64,000 nt of DNA from JAIVGV01 sp032229975 (GCA_032229975.1 JAVXVG010000003.1:16422-80421); one strand, 5' to 3'; counted from the first letter of the stretch, positions 35,909-45,121 are shown. Notes: generated by a model from the sequence alone, not told the origin. Translations and numbers: made by a program.

Positions 35909-37519
35909 CTAGATCGATCTCTCGGCTGTTGTGGCCCCACTGTCACTCACACCTTGCCGCGCGCTCGTCACCGGCCCATCAGTCGCGACTTGCGATTCAA
36001 CAACGGTCGTCGCATCGTCGCTCGTAACGCGCCGCTTGCGCCTGCGCTTGGGAGTCTCGACGCGCGTGCCCAACGTCGCGAGCGCGGCGAGCGTGAGGAA
36101 GAGGAGCGCGTTCGAGGTGGTGTGGAGCGTGAAGTCGAAGAGACTGTGGACGAGGACTGCGAAGCAGCCCGTGAGCGCGCCGAGCGCGACGGCCCGACGC
36201 GCCTTGTCGTGCGACTCAAGGTGTCGGAAGCCGGTGCGGAAGAGCACGGCGACAAAGAAGAGTGCGCAGGCCGCGCCCGCCACGCCCGCGTCGGAGACAA
36301 CTTGCAAGTAGTCGTTGTGCGCTTGCTCCAAACGATAGACCCGCCCGTTCGTTTGATCATGCGGGCCGTAGGCGACGCCGAACGCGCCGAGCCCGACGCC
36401 CGCGAGCGGGTGTTCGGCGATGATGGCCGTCGCACCGCGCCAGAACTGTGCGCGTCCCGTCGTCGGATCGTTTGAGTTGACCGTGCCGACGAGACGCGTG
36501 AGCGCGCCCTCGCCGCCGAAGAAGAGCGTGACGAAGAAGAGCGCGACGACGAGCGCGAAGCCGAGCGCGGCGCGCAACGCGACGCGGCGTAGTCGGCCGC
36601 CGCGACTCGTCGATCCCGTCTCGCTCTCTACGCTCGCTTCCTGCGCGCCTTCGCGTCTGACGCCCGCCGAGACGATGACCACGAACATCACCTCCGCCGC
36701 GAGGCTCAGCATCCCGCCGCGCGAATTCGTCAACACGATTCCCAACGCCATGATCAAGGCGGCGAAGCCATAGAGGAAACGCTTGTCGCGATCAACCGCG
36801 CCCGCGAAGAGATAGCCGAGCGGGATCGCGAGCGTCAACTCCATGTAGCCCGCGAAGTGGTGGCGATTGATGAAGGGCCCGAAGGCCAGCGATTGCGTGG
36901 TCTCGCGTATGCCGTAAATCTTGTCTGGACTGACGAAGTATTGCGCGATGCCGAAGATGGCGAGGAAGAAACCGAAGATCATCACGACGCGCGCGACGAG
37001 TTGAAGGCGGCGCGGGCTGTCGATGAAGGCGAGCGCGGCGGCGAAGTAGATCAAAAGCGACGCAATCTGTACGAGCACGAGCTGCGTCGTGAAGGGATCG
37101 AGCGAGAGAGAGCGCGCGGGCTCGATGCCCTGAGCGATGGCCGGGCCCGCGTCGCGTAGCGGAAGCAGTTGGAAGAGACCGACGGCCAGCGCGCCCAAGA
37201 GCGCGAGTTGGAGCGGGTTGCGACTCAGCCGCAGACGCCGCGTGCGCCACGCATCGGCGAGCCACGCGATAACGACGAAGCACGCGCCGAGTTGGAAGAG
37301 CGCGAGCGACCAGCCGTGCACCGTGCCGAAGGCGAGCGTCGAGAGGATGATCGCGAGGCAGAGCGCGAGGATGATGAAGCGGCTGGCGACGGTGCGCGGC
37401 ACTTCAGCGCGCTGGCTGCCGCGCGTCGCCGACGACGCCTGCGCCGGCGGACGCGCGCGCGTCGCGTTGCTTCTGTTGCTGCTGCTCCGCTCCGGCGCGT
37501 TGGAGGTTGAAGTCGTCAT
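35909..37519 (-). CDS. O-antigen ligase/polymerase family membrane protein (Wzy_C type), copy 2
   Basis: Up to 536 residues with a low-complexity N-terminus (about 1-44) and some eleven transmembrane helices. NRHHFAGYMELTLAIPLGYL, LTNSRGGMLSLAAEV and HPLAGVGLGAFGVAY, then EQAHNDYLQVVSDAGVAG, match the WaaL/Wzy_C family. The ATG at 37519 creates a 116-bp overlap with the TPR gene upstream. A GTG at 37402, just past that gene's stop, would remove the overlap and the low-complexity leader. The start is therefore unresolved. Probably polymerises or ligates the glycan together with the TPR partner. Confidence 0.8.
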   Translation of the reverse strand: MTTSTSNAPERSSSNRSNATRARPPAQASSATRGSQRAEVPRTVASRFIILALCLAIILSTLAFGTVHGWSLALFQLGACFVVIAWLADAWRTRRLRLSRNPLQLALLGALAVGLFQLLPLRDAGPAIAQGIEPARSLSLDPFTTQLVLVQIASLLIYFAAALAFIDSPRRLQLVARVVMIFGFFLAIFGIAQYFVSPDKIYGIRETTQSLAFGPFINRHHFAGYMELTLAIPLGYLFAGAVDRDKRFLYGFAALIMALGIVLTNSRGGMLSLAAEVMFVVIVSAGVRREGAQEASVESETGSTSRGGRLRRVALRAALGFALVVALFFVTLFFGGEGALTRLVGTVNSNDPTTGRAQFWRGATAIIAEHPLAGVGLGAFGVAYGPHDQTNGRVYRLEQAHNDYLQVVSDAGVAGAACALFFVAVLFRTGFRHLESHDKARRAVALGALTGCFAVLVHSLFDFTLHTTSNALLFLTLAALATLGTRVETPKRRRKRRVTSDDATTVVESQVATDGPVTSARQGVSDSGATTAERSI

Positions 37520-38774
37520 ACCAAATTTTTCCGAAGATCGGGCAGGCCCCTTCGACGCAGGCCTGCCGGCTGAGAGTGATCACGACGCCGTCCGCGTCGG
37601 TCGGCACGGTGAAGTCGAGCGCGACCTGTTGCCAATCGCTCGTGCCATTGGGCGCGGGCGCGGAAGATGCGAGCCCGCGTCCATCCTTCGCGCCGCTACG
37701 CACGTTGACGACGAGCGAGCTGGCGGTCTTCAAACTATCGGTGCGCACGAAGAAATCCAAATGATAGCGCGCGCCCGGCTCGACGACGACGAGCTGCGAG
37801 ACATTAGCGAACGTGATCGACGAGGGAGCATTGAAACTGATGCGCAAAGAGCGCGTGCCGCCGTGCGCCGTGCGCGGATCGATCCCCGTCTGCGCCTGCG
37901 CGACGGGCGTGACAGACCAGCCAAACTGATCCTTGCCGGGCCCCTTGATCTCCTGCTCGAATCCACTGTTGGTGATCTGGCCCGGCTGCGCCGTCACGTC
38001 TTCGGGCGCGATGCTGCGCGCAACTTCGAGCGCGGCGGCGTAGCGTTGCTCTGCGAGCAGCCCATGCGCGAGCGCGTCGCCCGCCTCGGCTTGCGTGTGC
38101 TTGTCCTGCGGACTGAGCGAAGACCAGAGGCGCAATGCATCATCCGTGCGCTTCTGTCCGACGAGATAGGCGACCAGTTCGGCGCGCACCGCAGGCTTGT
38201 CGCCGACCGCCGTCGTGACGCGCGCCACGTCGCCGCCGTAGATGCTCCACACGGAGGCGAAGATGGCCCCGCGCATCTCTCGGTCGGATTCCGCCGCGCG
38301 GCGCAGCTCGGTGAAGGCTTCCGCATCTTGACCGGCCCTAAGCAACAGGTTGCCGAGATACCAGCGCGGCAGAACGTAGTTGGGCGCAAGCGCGACGGCG
38401 CGACGCAGCGCAAATTCGCCGCCCTCCTTGTCGCCCGCCTGCTCGCGCGCTCGACCAAGCTCCATCCACAGACGATAGTCGCGCGGCGAGAGCGCAACCG
38501 CTCGCTCGAACTCTGTGACGGTCTCATGCAAGCCGTCCTGCGTGAAATCGTTTCGCGCGAAGACGCCTGCGGTGAAGTGCGTCTGCGGATCGTCGGGCGC
38601 GAGTCGTTCGGCGAGACGTGCCACTTCCTCGTTCGTCGGGTAGGTGGCCATCGTATCGCCCGCCAGCCAACGCAGGGCCATCCATGCGCCGAAGCAGACG
38701 AGCGCGGCGGGCACGAGCAGCAGCACGCGCCGCCACGCGGCATCCATATTGACGAGTGTGATCTGGTCGGACAT
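37404..38774 (-). CDS. Membrane-anchored TPR protein with C-terminal jelly-roll-like domain
   Basis: 456 residues. One N-terminal transmembrane helix (about 15-35) precedes TPR-like helices (TEFERAVALSPRDYRLWMEL; FALRRAVALAPNYVLPRWYL). From about residue 270, NSGFEQ, FGWSVTP and ARYHLDFFVRTD resemble a carbohydrate-binding beta-sandwich (CBM4/9-like). The glutamine-rich tail falls in the overlap with the next gene. Such TPR proteins often accompany O-antigen-ligase-type proteins in EPS loci. Glycan binding in the periplasm is inferred. Confidence 0.7.
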   Translation of the reverse strand: MSDQITLVNMDAAWRRVLLLVPAALVCFGAWMALRWLAGDTMATYPTNEEVARLAERLAPDDPQTHFTAGVFARNDFTQDGLHETVTEFERAVALSPRDYRLWMELGRAREQAGDKEGGEFALRRAVALAPNYVLPRWYLGNLLLRAGQDAEAFTELRRAAESDREMRGAIFASVWSIYGGDVARVTTAVGDKPAVRAELVAYLVGQKRTDDALRLWSSLSPQDKHTQAEAGDALAHGLLAEQRYAAALEVARSIAPEDVTAQPGQITNSGFEQEIKGPGKDQFGWSVTPVAQAQTGIDPRTAHGGTRSLRISFNAPSSITFANVSQLVVVEPGARYHLDFFVRTDSLKTASSLVVNVRSGAKDGRGLASSAPAPNGTSDWQQVALDFTVPTDADGVVITLSRQACVEGACPIFGKIWYDDFNLQRAGAEQQQQKQRDARASAGAGVVGDARQPAR

Positions 38775-38780
38775 CAAAAG

Positions 38781-38855
38781 AGTCTGGAGTCTAAAGTCTG
38801 GAGTCCGGGAGTCAAGAGGCTAGGCGAGTTGACTCTAGACTTTAGACTCCAGACT
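38781..38855. repeat. 25-bp inverted repeat (24/25) at a gene junction
   Basis: Left arm 38781-38805 begins AGTCTGGAGTCTAAAGTC; right arm 38831-38855 is its complement with one mismatch, with a 25-nt loop. Both arms are themselves built from tandem AGTCTGGAG / AGTCTAAAG words. It fills the gap between the WecA-like gene stop (38863) and the TPR gene start (38774). It could act as an intercistronic hairpin. Confidence 0.75.
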
Positions 38856-38862
38856 CCAGACT

Positions 38863-40665
38863 TTATTCTTCGCTGAGCGTGTCGATCTGTATGCGCATTC
38901 GTCGGAGCATGACGCGCGCGTCGCGACAGGCTTCGGTGATCTGCCGGACGCGCTCGTCGGTGAACTTGCTGCTCGAAAGTAGAACTTCCTCGGCGCGCGC
39001 GCGAGCACACACGTCTCTCAAGTCGCCGTTGCCTTTGAAGACGCGCAGACCGTGGATGACTTTGCCCTGCTTGAGCCGGTCGTCGTCGATGAAGCCGACG
39101 GGCGTGTAGCGCAGGCCGTTGTTGTTCATGATCTCGCGCAATAGAAGTTCGCCGCCGTCGCCCGCGCCGTAGATGAGCACGCGACGCGCATCGTGTGCGG
39201 AGCCGGCGGGGAGTATCTTGCGGAAGAAACGGAAGGCGAAGCGACTCGCGGCGAGCAGCATCAACAGGATGATCGCATCGAGCACGAAGACGGCGCGCGA
39301 GTAGCCTTCGAAGCGGAAGGCGAAGAGGATCGCAAGCACGCTCGCCACCGATCCGGCCACCACAGCCTTCGCATAAGTGACGAGATTATCGACGCTCACA
39401 TAACGCCAGATGCCGCGATAGACGCCCGCCGCGAGGAAGGCCCACATCTTGACGAAGACGAGCACGGGCACGGCGCGCAGAAACAGATTCATCGCGCCGC
39501 TCTGCGTGAGTGAACCGAAGAGCAGAAGGTATGAGAAGTAGAACGAGAGCGTGATGAGCGCAACGTCCAAGAGCACTTCAAAGATGCGTCGCTTGTAAGA
39601 GAGATCGACGAGGAAGGCGACGAGCGGCTTCTCTCGCGCGGCGCGCATCTCGTCCTCGTCATACACCTTCACGCCTGCGAGATAGACGCCCATCAACGTG
39701 AGCACGACCGTGAAGCCGAGGATGACGGCGAGGCTCACATCGAACTTCGCCTCACGCACGAGCATCGAGAGCAGACCGGCCACGCCCGCGAATCCGTAGA
39801 GCATCCACACGGCGCGTCGCTCCGATAAGCCGAGCGCGACGAGTCGGTGCGACGTGTGATCGCGGCCACCCTGCGCGGGCGAGCGACCGGAGAGTTGGCG
39901 CAAGACCGTGACGAGAGTCGTATCGAAGATCGGGATGAGCAGGATAAGCACGGGGACGGCGAGCACTGGCAGGAACGAACGCGAGCGGCCACCCGCCGCC
40001 GAAAGCAACGCCGCGCTCGATAAGAAGAAGCCGATGAACATCGAGCCGCAGTCGCCCATGAAGATCGAGGCCGGGTTCGAGTTGTAGATCAAAAATCCGA
40101 GCAGCGCGGCGGCGAAGACGGCCAGCACGAGAGCTTCCGCCGTCTGCCCGTTGGCGACGAACGAGAGGGCGAGGAAGACCGAAGCGATGGCCGAGATGCC
40201 GGACGCGAGCCCATCCATATTGTCGAGCAGGTTGACGGCGTTCGTGATCCCGATGATCCAGAACATCGTGATGGCCATGTTGAGCGGCGCGTAGGATGTC
40301 CACGGCAGAGAGAGTCCATAGTAGGTGACGACCGCCGCGCCCATCACCTGTCCCGCGAGTTTCTGATAAGGCTTGATGTGGAGTAGATCGTCAACGAACC
40401 CGATGCCGAAGAGGAACGCACTCGCCGCGAAGACGACCCACATCTGCGGCGTGTGTGTGATGAGCGCGAAGAAGACGATGGCGAACGTCAGGAAGATCGA
40501 CGCGCCGCCGAGCATCGCCGTCGGCTGTTTGTGCCAACGGTCGCCGCGCGGTTTCGCGACCATCCCGAAGCGTCGCGCGAGCGCGCGCACTGCGGGCGTC
40601 AGAGCTGCGGCGAGCGCGAAGGAGACGGCCACCGCCACCATCTGTCGGTTACTGAAAGGCATCAT
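38863..40665 (-). CDS. WecA-like undecaprenyl-phosphate sugar-1-phosphate transferase fused to a CapD-type N-terminal region
   Basis: 600 residues, two parts. Residues about 1-330 are the MraY/WecA fold: FGIGFVDDLLHIKPYQKLAG, NAVNLLDNMDGLASG, FMGDCGSMFIGFFLS and GRDHTSHRL carry the catalytic aspartates and the HR motif. Residues about 365-600 add four further helices and a Rossmann-type domain (RRVLIYGAGDGGELLLREIM) as found at the N-terminus of CapD/WbpM-like dehydratases, but the SDR catalytic domain is absent. The first part should prime undecaprenyl phosphate with a sugar phosphate; the second may bind a nucleotide or sense redox cofactors. It is the only priming enzyme seen. Confidence 0.82.
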   Translation of the reverse strand: MMPFSNRQMVAVAVSFALAAALTPAVRALARRFGMVAKPRGDRWHKQPTAMLGGASIFLTFAIVFFALITHTPQMWVVFAASAFLFGIGFVDDLLHIKPYQKLAGQVMGAAVVTYYGLSLPWTSYAPLNMAITMFWIIGITNAVNLLDNMDGLASGISAIASVFLALSFVANGQTAEALVLAVFAAALLGFLIYNSNPASIFMGDCGSMFIGFFLSSAALLSAAGGRSRSFLPVLAVPVLILLIPIFDTTLVTVLRQLSGRSPAQGGRDHTSHRLVALGLSERRAVWMLYGFAGVAGLLSMLVREAKFDVSLAVILGFTVVLTLMGVYLAGVKVYDEDEMRAAREKPLVAFLVDLSYKRRIFEVLLDVALITLSFYFSYLLLFGSLTQSGAMNLFLRAVPVLVFVKMWAFLAAGVYRGIWRYVSVDNLVTYAKAVVAGSVASVLAILFAFRFEGYSRAVFVLDAIILLMLLAASRFAFRFFRKILPAGSAHDARRVLIYGAGDGGELLLREIMNNNGLRYTPVGFIDDDRLKQGKVIHGLRVFKGNGDLRDVCARARAEEVLLSSSKFTDERVRQITEACRDARVMLRRMRIQIDTLSEE

Positions 40666-40764
40666 GATAGACGGACAGGGATTCGTAAGAGCACAGGAAA
40701 ACTATGCGAAACGGCGGAAGAAATCAAGCGGGCAAGTTTTCACGCGCGGTCGATCTAAACTTAA

Positions 40765-41730
40765 CTACTTGCGGTCGCGATGATACTCGACGACTTTCTC
40801 GATGATGCCGTCGAGTCGCTCTTTGGGCTCGAAGCCGACAAGATTCTTGACCTTCGTGATGTCGGGAACGCGGCGCGGCATATCCTCGAAGCCTTCCTCG
40901 TAAGCCTCATCGTAGGGCACGAGCACGATCTCGGAGGACGAGCCCACGATCTGCTTGATGCGCCGCGCGAGTTCGATGATCGAGACCTCTTCGTTCGAGC
41001 CGATGTTGAAGACCTGCCCGACCGCCTCATCCTTTTCCATCAGCCCGATGAGCGCGCCCACCACATCGCCGACGTAGCCGAAGCAGCGCGTCTGCTCTCC
41101 GTCGCCGTAAACCGTCATCGGTCGTCCGTCGAGGGCCTGCCGGACGAAAGTCGGGATGACCATGCCATACTGTCCGGTCTGACGGGGGCCTACTGTGTTG
41201 AAGAGTCGGACGACGACCGTCGGCAGCTTCTTCTCTCTCCAATAAGCGAGCGCGAGAAATTCGTCGATAGCTTTCGAGCAAGCGTAAGACCAGCGGCCCT
41301 TCGTCGTCGCGCCCATCACGAGGTTGCCGTCTTCGCGAAACGGCACGTCGTTCGACAAGCCGTAAACTTCCGAAGTCGAAGCTACAAGCACCTTCTTCTT
41401 CTTCTTGCTCGCCTGCGCTAAGACGACCTCCGTGCAATGCACGTTCGTCTCGATGGTACGCACAGGCGATTCGACGATGAGCTTGACGCCGACCGCCGCC
41501 GCGAGATGAAAGACGACATCGCATCCATCGATCAACTCGGCCATTAACGGTTGGTTGTTGACTGTGTCGATCTGATAGTTGTAGCGCGGACTCTCTTTCA
41601 GGTGCGCGATGTTCTCGATTGAGCCGGTCGAGAGATCGTCAATGCAAGAGACCTCGTCGCCGCGCGCAATGAGCGCGTCCGAGAGATGCGATCCGATAAA
41701 GCCTGCCCCACCCGTGATCAGTGCTCGCAA
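40765..41730 (-). CDS. NAD-dependent nucleotide-sugar epimerase/dehydratase (extended SDR)
   Basis: 321 residues starting at TTG 41730, which has an excellent GGAGGAG ribosome-binding site 8 nt upstream. MRALITGGAGFIGSHLSDAL binds NAD; STSEVYGL and SYACSKAIDE carry the catalytic Ser and Tyr-x3-Lys. Its closest look is to UDP-glucose 4-epimerase and UDP-glucuronate decarboxylase/epimerase proteins, but the exact substrate cannot be fixed. It overlaps the upstream GT4 gene by 13 bp, so the two are probably co-translated and may share a sugar. Confidence 0.82.
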   Translation of the reverse strand: MRALITGGAGFIGSHLSDALIARGDEVSCIDDLSTGSIENIAHLKESPRYNYQIDTVNNQPLMAELIDGCDVVFHLAAAVGVKLIVESPVRTIETNVHCTEVVLAQASKKKKKVLVASTSEVYGLSNDVPFREDGNLVMGATTKGRWSYACSKAIDEFLALAYWREKKLPTVVVRLFNTVGPRQTGQYGMVIPTFVRQALDGRPMTVYGDGEQTRCFGYVGDVVGALIGLMEKDEAVGQVFNIGSNEEVSIIELARRIKQIVGSSSEIVLVPYDEAYEEGFEDMPRRVPDITKVKNLVGFEPKERLDGIIEKVVEYHRDRK

Positions 41731-43076
41731 AAGAATTTCTCCTCCGTTTTAACCCTGCGTGCACGCGCACGTGCCGCGCCATCTTCGCCCGCCGCAGCCC
41801 CCGGACACAACTCGTCGTAGAGTTTGAGCACGTCTGCGACGAGGCGCGAGACCGAATAATTCTCTTCGACGTAGCGACGACCGCGCTCGCCCAACGCCAC
41901 GCGCAGTTCAGCATTCGACGCAAGATGCGCGAGCGCATCGGCGAACGCCGCAGCGTCGCCGCTCTCGACCAGCACGCCGCGCTCGCACACGCGCCACTTG
42001 TGTTGTCGGCGAAGTTCCGACGCATCAACGCCGCCGAGTAGATCGATTGTGCCGCCGACTTCCGTTGCAACGACGGCGCGCTCGTTCGCCATCGCCTCGA
42101 TGAGCGTGAGCGGCGTTCCTTCGTTCAAAGATGTGAGCGCAACCACGTCGAGCGCGGCGTAGAAATTTTCCGGATCGTCGAGCGTGCCCGTGAAGACTAC
42201 ATCGTCAACGAGTCCGAGGTCTGCGGCGTAGGCTTCGAGTTCGAGCCGCAGGTGGCCGTCGCCGATGATGATGAAGCGCACGCGCGGCGCATCAGCATGA
42301 GCGATTGGCGATGATGCGCCGCGCGTCGCGTCGCTCTTGAGCAGCAGGGCGGCGGCGTCGAGGAACATCTTGTGATTCTTGATCTCGGTCAGACGACCGA
42401 CGATGCCGACGAGCAGTGTCGCTTCGTCTCCGCCGGCGACGCCGAAGCGTTCGCGCGCTTGGCGACGGCGCGCGCGCCAGTCCGTGAAGACGCCGAGTTC
42501 CAGACCGAGCGGCACGATGCGGAATTGCTTTGCGCGTCCGACGCGGAAGCGAACGTTGATCTCTTCGAGTTGCTGTTGGCTGATGACGATGATGCGATCT
42601 GTCGCGAGTCGCGCGAGCACGCGTTCGATGGCGAGAAAAAGTTTTGTCTTCGTCGCGCCGTAGTAACTATGAAAGACGTGCCCATGATACGTGTGCACGA
42701 AGCGGCACGCGCGCGGGCGGCCCAGAAGCGCGGAAGGCGTGAGCCAGCGATAGATCATTCCCGCCGTACGACCGACTGCTCCGGCCTTCGCTGTGTGCGT
42801 GTGCACGATGTCGGGGCGCAAGGCGCGGAAGAGGCGGAAGAGTTTCCAGACCGTGATCAAGTCTTTCACTGATAGCTCACGGCTCATCTCCTCGACGCGC
42901 AAGGGCTCGATGCCCTGCGCCGCCGCGAAGTAGCTCATGTCGTCTTCGCCCGGCGGCACGCTGCCCGCGACGAGCCACGACGCATGACCGGCCCGCGCCG
43001 TCGCCGCCGTCAGCCACGCGACGTGGCGCGCGGGCCCCCCGACGTTTAAGCGCGCGATGATGCGAACGATTCTCAT
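41718..43076 (-). CDS. GT4-family glycosyltransferase
   Basis: 452 residues. MRIVRIIARLNVGGPARHVA is the N-terminal glycine-rich loop; DIVHTHTAKAGAVGR, VGIVGRLTEIKNHKMFLDAA and ALTSLNEGTPLTLIEAMANE give the GT-B donor site with the E-x7-E motif. The C-terminus ends in a basic tail encoded over the start of the SDR gene. The ATG at 43076 follows a micro-repeat hairpin and has no clear Shine-Dalgarno. Confidence 0.87.
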   Translation of the reverse strand: MRIVRIIARLNVGGPARHVAWLTAATARAGHASWLVAGSVPPGEDDMSYFAAAQGIEPLRVEEMSRELSVKDLITVWKLFRLFRALRPDIVHTHTAKAGAVGRTAGMIYRWLTPSALLGRPRACRFVHTYHGHVFHSYYGATKTKLFLAIERVLARLATDRIIVISQQQLEEINVRFRVGRAKQFRIVPLGLELGVFTDWRARRRQARERFGVAGGDEATLLVGIVGRLTEIKNHKMFLDAAALLLKSDATRGASSPIAHADAPRVRFIIIGDGHLRLELEAYAADLGLVDDVVFTGTLDDPENFYAALDVVALTSLNEGTPLTLIEAMANERAVVATEVGGTIDLLGGVDASELRRQHKWRVCERGVLVESGDAAAFADALAHLASNAELRVALGERGRRYVEENYSVSRLVADVLKLYDELCPGAAAGEDGAARARARRVKTEEKFFCEH

Positions 43077-43086
43077 AAAGGAGCAG

Positions 43087-43167
43087 TCAGCGTTCAGCAG
43101 TCAGCCAATCACTTTTTATCGAGCACTGACTGTTAGCTCTGACTGAGCGCTGAGTGCTGAACGCTGA
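43087..43167. repeat. 13-bp perfect inverted repeat made of TCAGC words
   Basis: TCAGCGTTCAGCA (43087-43099) and TGCTGAACGCTGA (43155-43167) are exact complements. More CAGTCAGC / GACTGAGCG words lie between. The right arm is inside the 3' end of the nucleotidylyltransferase gene and encodes its last residues (SVQHSALSQS), so the element has intruded on coding sequence. Confidence 0.7.
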
Positions 43168-43915
43168 TTTGCGCGGCGTCCTTCAACTCCAGCTTGTTAG
43201 CTCCGGTCTCGGCAACGAGGTTCGAGGCGTGGAGCAGGCTCTCGAACGTGCCCGCGTCTGTCCACCAGCCTTCGAGTTCGTCCCAAGTCATCTCGCCGCG
43301 CTCGATGTAGGCGTTGTTCACATCGGTGATCTCTAACTCGCCGCGACCCGAAGGCTTGAGCGTTTTAATGATCTGGAAGACCGAAGAGTCGTACATGTAG
43401 ATGCCAACGACGGCGTAGTCAGACTTCGGCTCTTTCGGTTTCTCTTCGATGTGAACGACGCGCGAGCCTTCTAGTTCGGGGACACCGAAGCGTTGTGGAT
43501 CGGCGACTTTCTTCAGAAGAATTTTCGCGCCGCCGCCTTGATGTCGATAGGCTCGCGCGGCGCGACAGATGTTGCCCTCGATGATGTTGTCGCCGAGCAC
43601 GATGCAGAGCGGATCGTTATCGGCGAAGTCTTCGCACAAGGCCAGTGCTGCGGCGATGCCGCCTTCGCCCTCTTGATAAGTGTAGTTCAAATGCTTGAGG
43701 CCGAAGTCGCGCCCGTTCTTCAAGAGCTTTAGAAAATCGCCCGCAGAGTTTCCGCCCGTGACGATCATGATGTCGGTGATGCCTGCGTTGATGAGCGTCT
43801 GGACGGGGTAATAGATCATCGGCTTGTCATAGACGGGCAACAGGTGCTTGTTCGTCACCGCCGTCAGTGGTCGCAAACGCGTGCCCAAGCCCCCAGCCAG
43901 TACGACGCCTTTCAT
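43133..43915 (-). CDS. Sugar-1-phosphate nucleotidylyltransferase (RmlA-like, short form)
   Basis: 260 residues from MKGVVLAGGLGTRLRPLT (ATG 43915), with GGAGGG about 7 nt upstream; longer in-frame starts would add an unrelated arginine-rich leader. KHLLPVYDKPMIYYP, VLGDNIIEG and VHIEEKPKEPKSDYAVVG then GIYMYD are RmlA signatures. It probably makes dTDP-glucose from glucose 1-phosphate, but rmlB, rmlC and rmlD are not in the window, so the activated sugar is uncertain. The last ten residues are encoded by a repeat element and are not family-like. Confidence 0.85.
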   Translation of the reverse strand: MKGVVLAGGLGTRLRPLTAVTNKHLLPVYDKPMIYYPVQTLINAGITDIMIVTGGNSAGDFLKLLKNGRDFGLKHLNYTYQEGEGGIAAALALCEDFADNDPLCIVLGDNIIEGNICRAARAYRHQGGGAKILLKKVADPQRFGVPELEGSRVVHIEEKPKEPKSDYAVVGIYMYDSSVFQIIKTLKPSGRGELEITDVNNAYIERGEMTWDELEGWWTDAGTFESLLHASNLVAETGANKLELKDAAQISVQHSALSQS

Positions 43916-44024
43916 TCGATCCCTCCGAAGAAATAATTTATGAACGACTGATCGATGAACGAAGCATGCGACGAAGATCGTTAAACGAAGAACTCGCCGC
44001 GTGTGTGTCGCGCGTCTTGGCGAC

Positions 44025-45050
44025 TCACGGTTCTTTGAGGGCCCACGTCTCGATGTACGTGCCGAGGTGGCCGACGTTGCTGAGCGCGGTGATGGCCCGT
44101 GCGGCGAGCCGCTCGAATGAGCCGACGAGACCGCCGCGCGCGGGAACCATCGACGTGCCGCCGTAAACGCGCCACTCGACGGGAGCGAGATGATGCTTGG
44201 CGAGCAGAGCGCGCAGCGACTTCGGACTGAAACCAAAAACGTGGAACGGCTCGAAGGTCGGCGCGATGTTCACGACCCAGTCGCGGCCACGCAGACGTTG
44301 ATAAAAATTTCCCGCGCGGAAGTAGAGCCCGCGCTCGTTGGGCACATCGACGAAGAGCGCGCCGCCGGGCCGGAGCAGGCGCGCGATCTCGGCGATGGTC
44401 TCATCAGGGTTGTAGAGATGTTCGAGCACGGCGGCGAGAATGATCACGTCGAATGATTCGGACGCGAAGTCGCAACGCTCGACCGGCAGCTCTCGCACTT
44501 CGACGCCTGAATAGCGCGACGCGTAGCGCGCAAACGCGGGCGAAGGATCGACGCCGATGGCCTGCCAACCGGCCTCGCGCGCCGCGAGTAACAACTCGCC
44601 GCGACCCGATCCGACATCGAGCAGTCGTCCTGTGCCGCCCGTCAAAGCGCGTGCGCGTGCGAGCATACTTTGCGCCTCCGCACCCTTCGCGCTCATGTCG
44701 TGGTTCTCGAAATACTCGTCGGGCGGAACGCCGTAGTGCTGCTCCGCGCCGCCGACCGGCACAGGCATCGGATTCGGGAAGACGAGCCCGCAACGACCGC
44801 AACGCCACACCTCGCATTCAGTTCCCAACCCTTCGCGATGCGCCGCGCCGCCGCGCCGACCGAGACGTTTCGTCGGCGGCACTTCGCACACGGGACAGAC
44901 TTGTGAGAGCCAACGATACGATCCTTGCCTCACTGCCGCGCGCTCAACAGACGGCGACTCAGCCGCCGCGAGTTCGGCTGGTGGTAAAAGCGTCGTGTCA
45001 TTCGCGTCCGTCTCTGTCGTAGTTGAAACTTTCATCATCTTCGATGGCAT
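44025..45050 (-). CDS. SAM methyltransferase with N-terminal zinc ribbon
   Basis: 341 residues. After a 45-residue low-complexity leader come CPVC (about 52-55) and CGRCG (about 84-88), a four-cysteine zinc ribbon. GRLLDVGSGRGELLLAARE is SAM motif I, and FDVIILAAVLEHLYNPDE motif IV, so this is a class I fold. The zinc-ribbon-plus-methyltransferase layout is common in sugar C- or O-methyltransferases of glycan loci. Substrate not known. Confidence 0.82.
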   Translation of the reverse strand: MPSKMMKVSTTTETDANDTTLLPPAELAAAESPSVERAAVRQGSYRWLSQVCPVCEVPPTKRLGRRGGAAHREGLGTECEVWRCGRCGLVFPNPMPVPVGGAEQHYGVPPDEYFENHDMSAKGAEAQSMLARARALTGGTGRLLDVGSGRGELLLAAREAGWQAIGVDPSPAFARYASRYSGVEVRELPVERCDFASESFDVIILAAVLEHLYNPDETIAEIARLLRPGGALFVDVPNERGLYFRAGNFYQRLRGRDWVVNIAPTFEPFHVFGFSPKSLRALLAKHHLAPVEWRVYGGTSMVPARGGLVGSFERLAARAITALSNVGHLGTYIETWALKEP

Positions 45051-45121
45051 TCAGCAATCGTCATTCAACGGTCGTTGCGCAACTCTTATCGTCTGGCTGA
45101 AAGCTGACTGCCGATTGCTGA
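45051..45121. repeat. 10-bp inverted repeat at a gene junction
   Basis: TCAGCAATCG (45051-45060) pairs with CGATTGCTGA (45112-45121). The right half also contains GCTGACTGCCGATTGCTG, built from the same TGCTGA words seen at 43087-43167 and 53238-53307. It separates the amidotransferase stop (45128) from the methyltransferase start (45050). Confidence 0.6.

Noticed and set aside
43916..44236. 107-residue N-terminal extension of the nucleotidylyltransferase
   Set aside because: MKGVVLAGG is the family N-terminus and has a GGAGGG site; the extension overlaps the methyltransferase gene in another frame.
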